Notes: generated from the letters alone by a model not told the origin. Counted from the stretch's first letter, positions 1-8,232 are shown. The stretch: DNA of 64,000 nt from an uncultured Cedecea sp. (GCF_947498825.1 NZ_CANMLV010000018.1:1-64000), one strand, 5' to 3'. Program-made: numbers and translations.

Positions 1-124
1 TGTCGGGAACGGGCGAGCACCGGCGCCAGCTTCCCTTGACGTCGACGCAGCCCGTCTAACGTGCGGGCACGGCACATCGACGCAAAGATACGGACATTCT
101 TATGGCACTCACCCACAGGGTTGT
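1..124. other. unassigned left edge
   Basis: This GC-rich stretch lies outside the 3' end of the group II intron remnant. It has no open frame that I recognise and no promoter or repeat that I can name. It probably belongs to whatever element or gene the intron had entered, but the window edge cuts it off. Confidence 0.3.
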
Positions 125-226
125 TGGGTAGGAGTACCACCTTACGGCAAGCACTCCCCCCTAAAAACCGTACGTGCAAGTTTCCCTGCATACGGCTTCA
201 ATCACAACTAAGCCAAACCCTCCGAT
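125..226 (-). ncRNA. group II intron 3' end, domains V and VI
   Basis: Read on the minus strand, positions about 199-165 form a hairpin of the bacterial group II intron domain V type: AGCCGTATGC, a GAAA-type tetraloop, then GCACGTACGGTT. A second stem with paired GGAGT and ACTCC arms follows at about 159-130, matching domain VI, which carries the branch-point adenosine. These catalytic domains normally follow the intron-encoded protein gene, and the HNH-domain remnant does lie directly upstream on the same strand. The exact 3' splice site, near 124-132, is inferred. The rest of the ribozyme and its protein are interrupted, so the copy is unlikely to splice by itself. Confidence 0.7.
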
Positions 227-432
227 TCAGCCAGCAATTTTCCACTTCAAATTGGGGTTAGCATGGTGTTGTCTGTGACAATCTGGATGGAGCAGCCAGA
301 GGTTCGAAACAGCATCGGAACCGCCATCAATTCGACGGATAAGATGATGAACATGCCATCGGGTGATTGCTGTTATAGCCCCGCCACAGACGGGGCAACG
401 CCCAGACTGTCTATGCCACAGATACTTGAGTT
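227..432 (-). pseudogene. C-terminal HNH remnant of a group II intron reverse transcriptase/maturase
   Basis: The reading frame ending at 227 encodes the C-terminal endonuclease region of a group II intron protein. It shows CPVCG, then HVHHLIRRIDGG, then LHPDCHRQHH, which is the paired-cysteine, HH and CH pattern of the HNH nuclease that nicks the DNA target during retrohoming. The reverse transcriptase and maturase domains expected before it are absent. The frame runs straight into the inverted repeat of an IS3-family element at 433. On the far side of that insertion (1667 onward) the minus strand holds intron RNA-like sequence with stops, not the missing coding part, so most of the gene has been deleted. 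The name retA is used for such a gene on IncR-type plasmids; I leave the symbol empty because only a fragment remains. Confidence 0.7.
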
Positions 433-497
433 TGAATAGACCCGGGTTTCGTAGACACTTTTTTGCCTCATAATGGAGGCCTAATGAAGGAGTGTTT

Positions 498-776
498 ATG
501 TCAGTCAAAACGTTCACTGAAGAATTCAAAATTGAAGCCGTAAAACAGATCACTGAGCAGTGATACCCTGTATCTGAGGTCTCCTCTCGACTTGGTGTAT
601 CCACTAATAGTCTTTACGCCTGGGTTAAGCGCTACCAGAAGCCCGAGCCGCAGCGTAAGCAGGACGATGCACTTCAGCATGAAGTAAAGCGCCTCAGGCA
701 AGAACTTAAACGAGTAACTGAAGAGCGGGATATCTTAAAAAAGGCCGCCGCGTACTTTGCAAGAACGTCAGGCTGA
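498..776 (+). pseudogene. IS3-family orfA with an in-frame stop
   Basis: This is the helix-turn-helix and leucine-zipper protein that begins the IS3 transposase. It starts at ATG 498 behind an AGGAG box, and the frame reads MSVKTFTEEFKIEAVKQITEQ followed by TGA at 561-563. It then resumes with a typical helix-turn-helix (VSEVSSRLGVSTNSLYAW) and a coiled coil ending ILKKAAAYFARTSG. Relatives have a glycine codon at the stop position, so a single GGA-to-TGA change is the likely cause. A slippery A-rich run at 736-742 would shift ribosomes into orfB. With the stop at codon 22 full OrfAB cannot be made without readthrough, so the element is probably unable to transpose by itself. Confidence 0.8.
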
Positions 777-796
777 AGTACGCCTTCATTAAAAAA

Positions 797-1648
797 ATGT
801 CGTCCTTTTATGCTGTACGCAGGTTATGCATGGTTCTTGGCCTCCATCACAGCGGTTATTACCAGTGGCTAAAGCGGCCTAAATCTTTGCGTACCCGGCA
901 AGATGAACGGCAAACAGGCTTGATTAAACAACTGTGGCTTGAAAGCGGTACGGTTTACGGCTATCGAAAAATCTGGCTCGATATGAAAGATCTGGGTGAA
1001 TGCGTCGGACGTAACAGGATCGCGCGCCTGATGAGGCTCGCTGAACTAGCATCTCAGACTGGATACCGAAAACGACGCTATTACGGTGGCGGAAAGCCTT
1101 CTTTTGCCAGTCCAAATTACCTTGAACGCCAGTTCGTTGTCCCAACCCCAAATACGCATTGGGTGAGTGACATGACTTATATAAGGACGCATGAGGGTTG
1201 GCTGTATCTGGCTGTTGTTCTTGATCTCTTCTCACGCAGAGTTATCGGCTGGAGCATGGGCGGACGAATGACCGCTGAGTTAGTAATGGATGCATTATTG
1301 ATGGCGGTATGGCGACGTAAACCAACGGCAGAAGTATTAATCCATTCAGATCAGGGCTCTCAATATACGAGCGAAAGATGTCAGCATTTTATGACAGCTC
1401 ACAATTTAAAAAGCAGCATGAGTCGTCGGGGTAATTGCCATGACAACGCAGTGGCAGAAAGCTTTTTCCAGTTGCTAAAACGGGAACGCATAAAGAAACG
1501 GATCTATAAAAATAGGGAAGAAGCGAAGGCGGATATCTTCGATTATGTCGAGATGTTTTATAATGCTAAACGCCGCCACAGTGCCTGTGAGGATCAACCC
1601 CCTGCAGTTTATGAAAGTGCCTGGTTCATGAGGCACGGAACAGTCTAG
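797..1648 (+). CDS. IS3-family transposase OrfB (DDE catalytic part)
   Basis: OrfB carries the RNase H-like DDE integrase core that cuts and joins the IS ends. Visible catalytic blocks are WVSDMTYI (first Asp), IHSDQGSQYTS (second Asp) and AVAESFFQLLKRE (Glu), in the usual spacing. In the -1 frame the sequence continues upstream of ATG 797 to the slippery A-run near 737 (reading LKYAFIKKM just before the annotated start), so the natural product would be an OrfAB fusion made by frameshifting. The upstream orfA has a nonsense codon, which leaves the OrfB frame intact but probably not expressed as the active fusion. The frame itself shows no damage. Confidence 0.85.
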   Translation: MSSFYAVRRLCMVLGLHHSGYYQWLKRPKSLRTRQDERQTGLIKQLWLESGTVYGYRKIWLDMKDLGECVGRNRIARLMRLAELASQTGYRKRRYYGGGKPSFASPNYLERQFVVPTPNTHWVSDMTYIRTHEGWLYLAVVLDLFSRRVIGWSMGGRMTAELVMDALLMAVWRRKPTAEVLIHSDQGSQYTSERCQHFMTAHNLKSSMSRRGNCHDNAVAESFFQLLKRERIKKRIYKNREEAKADIFDYVEMFYNAKRRHSACEDQPPAVYESAWFMRHGTV

Positions 1649-1666
1649 GAAACTAGGGTCTATTCA

Positions 1667-1890
1667 GTTTATCAACGATTCACTTATGTTGACCATACCA
1701 ATCAGCCTAGCCCTGCCCCGGATGAAGCTTCCAGGTCCACGTCTCACCTCACGGCAATACCTGCGATTCGGTACATTGTCACTTGAGCTTCACACCCCAC
1801 GGTTACCCGCAACGCATGTCAAGTTAGGCTACCTCCCACGGAAGGAAGGGTTTCACTGCCAACTAGCAGTCTAGAAAACCGTCAGTCGCA
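1667..1890 (-). other. probable 5' part of the interrupted group II intron
   Basis: On the minus strand this stretch has long GC-rich paired segments and phrases such as GTAACCGTGGGGTGTGAAGC that resemble the RNA domains preceding the protein gene of bacterial group II introns. It has no credible coding frame. It lies on the opposite side of the IS from the intron's HNH and domain V parts, in the right order and orientation to be the other half of the same intron. The assignment rests on resemblance and position only. Confidence 0.45.
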
Positions 1891-2029
1891 TGAAACAATT
1901 ACATCATCAGCTTCGAGTCGCACATGCACTGTTTCTGTGGATAGTTTTGGCACCATTTTTTCAGGCAGAACAGCCACCTGGTTGAAACGGGCAAAATTTT
2001 CCTTGCAGGACAGCAAATATATCCAATAA

Positions 2030-2049
2030 TACTGTATATAAACACATGT
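2030..2049 (+). promoter_or_regulatory. LexA (SOS) box upstream of umuD
   Basis: The sequence TACTGTATATAAACACATGT contains CTGT-N8-ACAT, one base from the LexA consensus CTGT-N8-ACAG. It is nearly the same as the known chromosomal umuDC operator (CTGTATATAAAAACAG). It lies 17 bp before the chosen umuD start, where LexA would cover the promoter. It is therefore the expected DNA-damage switch for umuDC. Confidence 0.8.
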
Positions 2050-2066
2050 ATCATGAGGTGTCCGTT

Positions 2067-2489
2067 ATGTTGCGTTTTCTCTCACCGGCTTCCGATCCCA
2101 CGCTGTTCACCGCGCCTTTATTTATTGAGCGTTGCCCGGCAGGATTCCCTTCACCGGCAGCGGACTATACAGAGGACGAACTGGACTTAAATGACTACTG
2201 TATTCGACATCCTGCTTCTACATTTTTCGTTCGTGCTATTGGCGACTCGATGAAAGACATGGGTCTTCAGTCCGGCGATCTGATGGTCGTCGACAAAGCG
2301 GAGAAGCCCCAACAGGGAGATATTGTCATCGCGGAAACAGACGGAGAATTTACCGTTAAGCGCCTTCAGCTTAAACCGCGTATTGCCTTGATCCCGATGA
2401 ACCCTGCGTACCCTACTCTTTATCCGGAAGAGCTGCAGATTTTTGGTGTCGTGACCACATTCATACACAAAACTCGTGGTAACGACTGA
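2067..2489 (+). CDS. umuD: UmuD-like SOS protein, autocleaved subunit of polymerase V
   Basis: UmuD is cleaved with the help of RecA filaments to UmuD', which joins UmuC to form the error-prone polymerase V. From ATG 2067 (GAGGTG box 6-7 bases before) the product is 140 residues, against 139 in E. coli. An earlier ATG at 2046 overlaps the LexA box and lacks a ribosome site. The cleavage site is Ala25-Gly26 in RCPAGFPSP. The catalytic serine is Ser61 in GDSMKDMG and the lysine is Lys98 in FTVKRLQ, the LexA/signal-peptidase dyad. The Ala-Gly site is like plasmid MucA or ImpA rather than the Cys-Gly of chromosomal UmuD. The stop overlaps the umuC start (TGATG), so the two are translationally coupled. 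Confidence 0.93.
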   Translation: MLRFLSPASDPTLFTAPLFIERCPAGFPSPAADYTEDELDLNDYCIRHPASTFFVRAIGDSMKDMGLQSGDLMVVDKAEKPQQGDIVIAETDGEFTVKRLQLKPRIALIPMNPAYPTLYPEELQIFGVVTTFIHKTRGND

Positions 2490-3763
2490 TGTTTGCCCTC
2501 GCGGATGTAAATTCGTTCTATGCCAGCTGTGAGAAGGTCTTTCGGCCCGACTTGCGCGATAAGCCTGTGATCATTTTAAGCAACAATGACGGTTGCGTAA
2601 TCGCCCGCTCGAAAGAGGCAAAACGCCTGGGCATAAAAATGGGCGTTCCGTGGTTTCAGTTAAAATCAGCCGACTTCCCGGAGCCGGTTATCGCGTTCTC
2701 AAGTAATTATGCGCTGTACGCCTCACTGTCGAACAGGGTCATGTCCCATCTTGAGGAGCTGGCTCCCCGCGTCGAGCAGTACTCAATTGACGAGGTGTTT
2801 CTGGATGTCCAGGGCATCGACAGCTGCATGGATTTTGAAGACTTTGGGCGGCAGCTGCGCGAGCACGTCGGCAACGGAACCGGCCTGACAATCGGGGTAG
2901 GGATCGGGCCAACCAAGACGCTGGCCAAATCTGCACAATGGGCATCAAAAGAATGGCCACAATTTGGCGGGGTACTGGCTTTAACACCCGGAAATCCCCG
3001 GCGAACCGAAAAATTGTTGTCCTTGCAGCCCGTGGAAGAAGTCTGGGGTGTCGGTCGCAGGATCTCAAAAAAACTTGCCACAATGGGGATCACAACTGCG
3101 CTGCAGCTGGCGCGCGCCAATTCAGTTTTCATCCGGAAAAACTTCAATGTTGTCCTGGAGAGGACTGTCAGGGAACTCAATGGTGAGCCTTGTATCTCTC
3201 TGGAAGAATCCCCTCCTCCTAAACAACAGATTGTCTGCAGCCGCTCTTTCGGAGAACGTATCACCACCTATGAGGCCATGCGTCAGGCGGTTTGTCAGTA
3301 TGCTGAACGGGGGGCGGAAAAGCTGCGCGGCGAACACCAGTACTGCCGACATATATCGGTTTTCATCAAAACGTCTCCCTTTGCCGCCAATCAGCCGTAT
3401 TACGGCAACGTAGGCACAGAAAAACTGCATACCCCTACTCGTGATACCCGGGATATCATTAACGCTGCAGTGCGTGCTCTGGAGAGAATATGGATACCAG
3501 GGCATCGATACGCAAAAGCGGGAATAATGCTTAACGATTTTACTCCGACAGGTGTTTCGCAGCTGAACCTGTTTGATGATGCCCAACCCAAGGCAAACAG
3601 CGACAAACTTATGAAAGTGCTGGACAGTATTAATCACTCAGGTATGGGAAAAGTATGGTTTGCGGGACAGGGTATCAATGCAGGATGGCAGATGAAGCGT
3701 GAGATGTTGTCACCGGCATACACAACCAGATGGAAAGAACTACCAGTGGCTATATTACGATGA
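2489..3763 (+). CDS. umuC: UmuC-like Y-family translesion DNA polymerase
   Basis: This is the catalytic subunit of an error-prone polymerase V. It has 424 residues, close to E. coli UmuC (422). The Y-family palm starts at once with MFALADVNSFYASCEKVF (first metal-binding Asp), and the YSIDEVFLD motif (Asp-Glu pair) lies near residue 98. The little-finger region and the C-terminal UmuC-specific domain (SQLNLFDD, a likely beta-clamp-binding peptide, near residue 359) are present. The start overlaps the umuD stop by one base, and expression should follow the LexA box. A second diverged copy of the 3' third lies at 5263-5525, so this locus has been partly duplicated. No damage is visible in this copy. 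Confidence 0.93.
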   Translation: MFALADVNSFYASCEKVFRPDLRDKPVIILSNNDGCVIARSKEAKRLGIKMGVPWFQLKSADFPEPVIAFSSNYALYASLSNRVMSHLEELAPRVEQYSIDEVFLDVQGIDSCMDFEDFGRQLREHVGNGTGLTIGVGIGPTKTLAKSAQWASKEWPQFGGVLALTPGNPRRTEKLLSLQPVEEVWGVGRRISKKLATMGITTALQLARANSVFIRKNFNVVLERTVRELNGEPCISLEESPPPKQQIVCSRSFGERITTYEAMRQAVCQYAERGAEKLRGEHQYCRHISVFIKTSPFAANQPYYGNVGTEKLHTPTRDTRDIINAAVRALERIWIPGHRYAKAGIMLNDFTPTGVSQLNLFDDAQPKANSDKLMKVLDSINHSGMGKVWFAGQGINAGWQMKREMLSPAYTTRWKELPVAILR

Positions 3764-4023
3764 GCAAGCAACAGATTTCGCATGCGAAATATAAAGAGCC
3801 TAGTCACATCATTAGATGTTTATTAGAAAGCCGGTAACGCCGCGCATTGAAAAAAGCAGACTTGTAGTACGCAACCGAGCAGAACTCCAGCATCAACTTA
3901 ACACAGGATACTGACGACCTATTCGTCAGATAATGTTTTCTCATAATGATGACCTCTCGCTGTAAATGAAGACATTAACAACATCAAGGTGCTCTAAAAA
4001 ATGGGGCAAGTCACTAATGCAAA

Positions 4024-5058
4024 TTAAGTTGAAGCTGTCATTCGATTGAGGATATATGCACAACTGTCGTCAATAGCTTGAGTAAGTTCTAAAAGATCTT
4101 TGCCATTCAAGTTTATGATTTTTGGATCGAATTGTTGCCAATTAACAAGTTCGGTATTTCTGAAACTTTTTGAGTCGTCATGCACAAAAATCTCGATAAC
4201 TCCATATGGCTCGCCATCTAAATTTTCACCCGTACGGGTTTTAATGTAAAAGGATGCAATAATTTGAGACATAGCCTCTTCATTTTTCTCTACGCGGACG
4301 CTAAGACCACCTGATTTTAATTTTTCTTCAATCGATGTTCGGCAAAATTCATCATAAAATTCATATCCTTCCATGATAAGAACATCGTAGTGTTTTTTTG
4401 ATTCTAAACCCAAAATACTCGGTAAAAAATCTTCTCTATGGAAAAGATACTTTAAAAGAGACTGCAATTCTTCAGTTAAATTGAATATTCTACTCGTTTC
4501 AGGATGAGTGGTGTTGACCTCATATATAAGACCCGATGTAATGAGTTTATTAAGCGAACGTAGATTTAGCCCACTCTTTTGGGAAGTGAACTTTACTTGT
4601 GCAGCAGTTGCTGATTTAAAACCGCTGATGGATGAGTTCGTCATGATGTAGAGTTTGCGAGCATACTCAATATCCAAGCAAGTAAGATCGCTTAATGCGT
4701 TAATATAAAAAAATTTTTCATCGTCGGAGATACAACTTCGAGCCAAACTGACGGTCAATCGAATGTAGTACTCGGTCTTTTTATCTTCATCATCAAGCAC
4801 CAATTTTTTGACTAATGCTGAAAAATGCTCTCGGGATATTTCAACTTCATCTTCGCAAATTTCACCAATTCCCATGATGTAGTCATCGAAACGTTCACGG
4901 CACAACTGAGAATTTATCTCCGAAAACACCTTAAAAAATTGCTCCGCCGCCTGTACATGAGGTCCGGCAATTGGCACCATTTTAGCAAACTCTAAAGCTG
5001 CATTTTTCAGGGATTTCCGATGCTGCATCACACCTTTGGATAAGGTTTTCATAGTCAT
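4024..5058 (-). CDS. hypothetical protein, 344 residues
   Basis: I do not recognise this protein. It is mostly alpha-helical, acidic and lysine-rich. A short glycine-containing hydrophobic segment (MVPIAGPHVQAAEQFF, residues about 27-42) is followed by long helices. The C-terminal third has a beta-rich pattern (YGVIEIFVHDD, residues about 285-295). The start at 5058 follows AAGG; a second ATG six bases later is equally possible. The gene is AT-richer than umuDC and points the opposite way. It lies between the intact umuC and a second umuC 3' fragment, which suggests that it arrived by insertion or by a duplication event at this locus. A role in phage defence or stress is conceivable from its position but cannot be shown from the sequence. 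Confidence 0.7.
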   Translation of the reverse strand: MTMKTLSKGVMQHRKSLKNAALEFAKMVPIAGPHVQAAEQFFKVFSEINSQLCRERFDDYIMGIGEICEDEVEISREHFSALVKKLVLDDEDKKTEYYIRLTVSLARSCISDDEKFFYINALSDLTCLDIEYARKLYIMTNSSISGFKSATAAQVKFTSQKSGLNLRSLNKLITSGLIYEVNTTHPETSRIFNLTEELQSLLKYLFHREDFLPSILGLESKKHYDVLIMEGYEFYDEFCRTSIEEKLKSGGLSVRVEKNEEAMSQIIASFYIKTRTGENLDGEPYGVIEIFVHDDSKSFRNTELVNWQQFDPKIINLNGKDLLELTQAIDDSCAYILNRMTAST

Positions 5059-5262
5059 ACGCCTTGGTATACTTAATGATTCAGTTTTTTTGAAATCATA
5101 TATAAGAGCTATAAGGGCTACAACAACTACGTGAATACTTTCATCTATTAACAGATATTTCAGCTGTTATTGATAAGTATCTACTGTTAGCTCTTAGCAG
5201 CATTAAAGCATTAATAATTTCTGTGATGTTTTATAACACTGTGCTTTTGAATAGCGTCATGG

Positions 5263-5525
5263 TCTATCACCGCAACGTAGGCACAGAAAAACCGCATCCC
5301 CCTACTCGCGATAACCGGGATATCATTAACGCTGCTGTGCATGCCATGGACAGAATATGGATACCTGGGCATCAATGCGCAAAGGCGAGAATAATGCTTA
5401 ACGATTTTAGACCGACAAGTTTTTCGCAGCTGAACTTGTTTGGTGATACTCAACCGAGGGCTGGCAGCGACAAACTGATGAAAGTTTTGGACAGCACTAA
5501 TCACTCGGTCCATGAAAAAAATGTT
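5263..5525 (+). pseudogene. second, diverged 3' fragment of umuC
   Basis: The translation RNVGTEKPHPPTRDNRDIIN and the downstream LNDFRPTSFSQLNLFGDTQP match residues about 305-385 of the intact UmuC at roughly 80-85% identity by eye. The matching DNA in the intact gene is about 3398-3655. The fragment has no start, no catalytic domain, and no similarity after about 5525. It is a relic of a second umuC copy, or of recombination between two related plasmids, and it flanks the 4024-5058 gene on the parB side. Confidence 0.85.
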
Positions 5526-5650
5526 TTTCAGGAGAGGAGAACAATGCTGTGTAGCAGATAAAACGAGATATATTGTCATCGTCATATACAACAAAATGGC
5601 CGGATATTCCTGTAGCGAATATCAGATAAATTTAAAAAATGAAATTAAAC

Positions 5651-5735
5651 TTGGCGATTTCACCGTGAAATCCGAAAAAACACACCATTAAAATCAATTG
5701 ATTAGACATAAAATCAGCTTGGCGAACATTTCAAG
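5651..5735 (-). other. P1-like parS centromere site, copy 1 (distal)
   Basis: TTGGCGATTTCACCGTGAAAT at 5651 combines a P1-type B-box hexamer (TGGCGA, complement TCGCCA) with two facing A-boxes (ATTTCAC, GTGAAAT). At 5719, 68 bp further, TTGGCGAACATTTCA supplies another B-box and A-box. Between them AATCAATTGATTA at 5692-5704 matches the IHF consensus WATCAANNNNTTR exactly. P1 ParB binds both box types across an IHF bend, so this arrangement is what a functional parS should show. It lies downstream of parB, as in P1. Confidence 0.8.
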
Positions 5736-5927
5736 AAAAATCACAATCCAATTTAAAACCTTTGCCGAGGTAAATTACGGCCATTTATTCATAGCTAGGC
5801 AAACATACAGTTTCTAAGGCAGGGGATCGGCTAACGTAGTTTGCATATCCCCCCCTGCACATATGAAAAAATAACTGATATTTCTGCAATTATTGTTAGA
5901 TAGATTTAAAATCTCACAATTTAACGC

Positions 5928-6011
5928 TTGGCGATTTCACCATGAAATTTACAATATTATTCGTTTTAAATTAATCAGTTACACGCCAAATGTACTTGGC
6001 GAATATTTCAC
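5928..6011 (-). other. P1-like parS centromere site, copy 2 (next to parB)
   Basis: TTGGCGATTTCACCATGAAAT at 5928 repeats the B-box plus facing A-boxes. TTGGCGAATATTTCAC at 5996 supplies the second half, again exactly 68 bp away. A short inverted pair CGCCAA/TTGGCG (5983-6001) is also present. The intervening DNA is AT-rich but lacks a perfect IHF match, so this copy may be weaker. Its end overlaps the last codons of parB. Confidence 0.7.
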
Positions 6012-6979
6012 ATCGAATGGCGAGCTAAGACTTCGTTAATCGCCTGATCAAGTTCATGTTGAACCTCCTTTGACAGCCGACTAAATTCATAACTGAAATT
6101 TCTTCCTTTTACCCTTTTGCGAGCAAATTTATCCTTATCACTAAAATTCAATAACTGAGTGATAACTGATTTATCCTTAGAAGGAGGATTGATCAGAGAT
6201 AACGATGCTCTTTGTATAAGCTTAAGAATATCTGCCTTTTTTACGTCTTCAGGTCGTTCATCATCAGAAATTATCTGGTGTAACGAATTTGATATTTCAT
6301 CATTCAAAGACAAAAAAGAAATACCTTTCTCACTCAAGTTGCTATCGATTTCCATTAACAGTTTATAATCAGTAAACGACAGTTCAGACTGAACAGGGAA
6401 AAGGGAAATAATCTCTTGTGAAACAGATGCAGCCTGTAATGCTCTGGTCACTTTCGCCTGAGACAAGCCTTCAGACAAAGCAATGTCCTTTTGATTGAGA
6501 CCAGAATTTTTCAATATCATCAGGCGCAATCCAATCTCTCGGATATTATGCTCTTTTGCTGTCTGAATATCTTTTGCAAGTAATCTAGCTTCCTCTGTGC
6601 TGAGCTGATCAGAGGTCACCATAACATTCAGACCTGTACCAGCGTGTATTGCTGAAGCTCGTCGACGAGAACCATCTAAAATTTCTATCTGTTCACCATT
6701 ACGTACACCGATACAAGCAAAAAACTGATTAAATTTTATAGTCCGAAGAATATCCTTGAGAGACTCTTTTGTCAGAGCTGACTGGTCTCGTCCATTTGTT
6801 TCTTGTCTTACAAATGTCTTTTTTTCCACTTCAGAGGCAGGGATTACCTCAAGAGTAAACTTAACCCTACGACCAGAATTCAGCGTAAAGTATTGGGTTG
6901 TTTCAGCTGCTGAGTTTTCATCTGCATTCGTTTGCGAATTAAACTGTCTACCAATTGTTCTTCTATTTTTTGACATCAT
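6008..6979 (-). CDS. parB: ParB-type centromere-binding partition protein (P1 family)
   Basis: ParB binds parS and nucleates the partition complex that ParA moves. The 323-residue product aligns by eye with P1 ParB (333) along its whole length: SKNRRTIGR at the N-terminus, EILDGSRRRASAI near residue 105, NIREIGLRLM near residue 145, the helix-turn-helix EGLSQAKVTRALQAAS, then FPVQSELSF, and KDKFARKRVKGRNFSYEF in the C-terminal dimerisation and B-box-binding domain. The start ATG overlaps the parA stop (ATGA), so the genes are coupled. Two ATG codons are adjacent (6979 and 6976); either could be used. parS-like sites follow the gene. Confidence 0.93.
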   Translation of the reverse strand: MMSKNRRTIGRQFNSQTNADENSAAETTQYFTLNSGRRVKFTLEVIPASEVEKKTFVRQETNGRDQSALTKESLKDILRTIKFNQFFACIGVRNGEQIEILDGSRRRASAIHAGTGLNVMVTSDQLSTEEARLLAKDIQTAKEHNIREIGLRLMILKNSGLNQKDIALSEGLSQAKVTRALQAASVSQEIISLFPVQSELSFTDYKLLMEIDSNLSEKGISFLSLNDEISNSLHQIISDDERPEDVKKADILKLIQRASLSLINPPSKDKSVITQLLNFSDKDKFARKRVKGRNFSYEFSRLSKEVQHELDQAINEVLARHSM

Positions 6980-8181
6980 GCTTCCTTATTCGCTCTGATA
7001 AACTCAATGCGGTCAAATACCCCTTTTGCAAAATCTTCAGCTGCTATTCTGGAACTCTTCAATGCTTCTGAACTGCCATCATAGGTTGCTGGATTTGCAG
7101 AAATAACGGTATCAAATGTTTCACCACAGCGCTCAAAACCATCCAGTCTTGGCAAAACTACATCAAGCATATCTGCACCGAAAACTTCTTTTGCCTGACT
7201 GTGACAAATTTTGTGGTCGCTTTTATTTAGGAGTTTCGACATAAATCCAATATTTCCAATCAAATTACATTTATGTCCTTCAGCTTCAATACTTTCAATT
7301 AAAGCAGGGAGACTTGCTACAAATTTTAAAGAGGAATGAAAATCAACAGTTGCAGGAGGTAGAGGAGTCAATAGTAAGTCTGCTGCAGCGATACCATTTT
7401 TTAGAAAAGCATCAAGATGTGGACCGGTATCAACTAAGATGAAATCATAGTCGTGCCTCAGTTTATCAACAATGTTTTCTTTAAGAATGGCATGAACATT
7501 TTGTCCTGGAAGATATTCTGCACAGAGATCCTTCCATCTTTCAGCAATAAAGGCATCGTCAATTGATGCTGGAATAATGTCGACTCCAGGAACAACAGAT
7601 TTAACGATGAAGTCAGAAAGGAGTTCTTCACGGCTTGCATTCTGCAGCATCGCTTGAGCAGCAGTGGTTTCAACCAAACCGATAGCATTTTGATGACTTA
7701 AAAACATAGTTAGTGAGGCTTGAGGGTCGAAATCGATTGCCAAAACTCTTAAGTCTTCAAACAACAAATGTGGATGAGCTCTTAAGGCATGCGCCAAAGA
7801 AGCAGTTGTTACTGTTTTTGAACCACCACCTTTAAGGTTAGAAACGTAAATGCAAAATGCCTCATGATGGCGATTCCTATACTTAGGCACACCTCGATGG
7901 TTATATAAATCAATGACATTTTGCAATGTCATTGCGTACTTAGTGGTATTTCCAGATGGGCGTTTGTTAAAAACATATCCCTGAGATTCCATCTCAGTTA
8001 CTGCATATTCAACACTCCCTTTGCTTAGTTTCGGTAACTTATATAGTGATGCTTTACTATAAGCTTGGTAAAACTCGTTGAGTTGAAACTCATCTTTTTG
8101 TTGTTGAATATGCTCGCTTAGGGAGGACAACATTTTGTTCGCCCTAGAAGCAACTTTTTTTAGCTGTTCCAGATTATCCAT
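6976..8181 (-). CDS. parA: ParA-type partition ATPase (P1 family)
   Basis: ParA is the Walker-type ATPase that positions plasmid copies along the nucleoid and represses its own operon. The product is 401 residues from ATG 8181 (AAGGTGAG box), against 398 in P1. An upstream ATG at 8229 lies inside the operator and is less likely. The N-terminal helix-turn-helix region is the long type-Ia form. The deviant Walker A is SNLKGGGSKTVTT (near residue 110), with Gly where P1 has Val, still fitting KGGxxKT. Walker A' is VLAIDFDPQASLTMF, and LVDTGPHLDAFL is Walker B. A 14-bp inverted repeat precedes the gene. Confidence 0.93.
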   Translation of the reverse strand: MDNLEQLKKVASRANKMLSSLSEHIQQQKDEFQLNEFYQAYSKASLYKLPKLSKGSVEYAVTEMESQGYVFNKRPSGNTTKYAMTLQNVIDLYNHRGVPKYRNRHHEAFCIYVSNLKGGGSKTVTTASLAHALRAHPHLLFEDLRVLAIDFDPQASLTMFLSHQNAIGLVETTAAQAMLQNASREELLSDFIVKSVVPGVDIIPASIDDAFIAERWKDLCAEYLPGQNVHAILKENIVDKLRHDYDFILVDTGPHLDAFLKNGIAAADLLLTPLPPATVDFHSSLKFVASLPALIESIEAEGHKCNLIGNIGFMSKLLNKSDHKICHSQAKEVFGADMLDVVLPRLDGFERCGETFDTVISANPATYDGSSEALKSSRIAAEDFAKGVFDRIEFIRANKEA

Positions 8182-8190
8182 GATCTCACC

Positions 8191-8232
8191 TTTATGATGT
8201 TTTTTATCATTTTGTACTAAAAACATCATAAA
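8191..8232 (-). promoter_or_regulatory. parA operator, 14-bp inverted repeat
   Basis: TTTATGATGTTTTT at 8191-8204 and its exact complement AAAAACATCATAAA at 8219-8232 flank a 14-bp spacer directly upstream of the parA ribosome site. P1-family ParA represses its operon by binding such a dyad over the promoter, so this is the likely autoregulatory operator. Confidence 0.75.

Larger units (their letters stand above)
433..1666 (+). mobile_element. IS3-family insertion sequence, 1234 bp
   Basis: The left end begins TGAATAGACCCGGGTTTC at 433. The right end, read inward on the minus strand from 1666, begins TGAATAGACCCTAGTTTC, so the ends are imperfect inverted repeats starting with the same 11 bases. 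GTT lies immediately outside both ends (430-432 and 1667-1669), a possible 3-bp target duplication, which suits this family. Inside are two overlapping frames, orfA and orfB, arranged for programmed -1 frameshifting. The element sits in a group II intron remnant. I do not assign a specific IS name. Confidence 0.85.
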
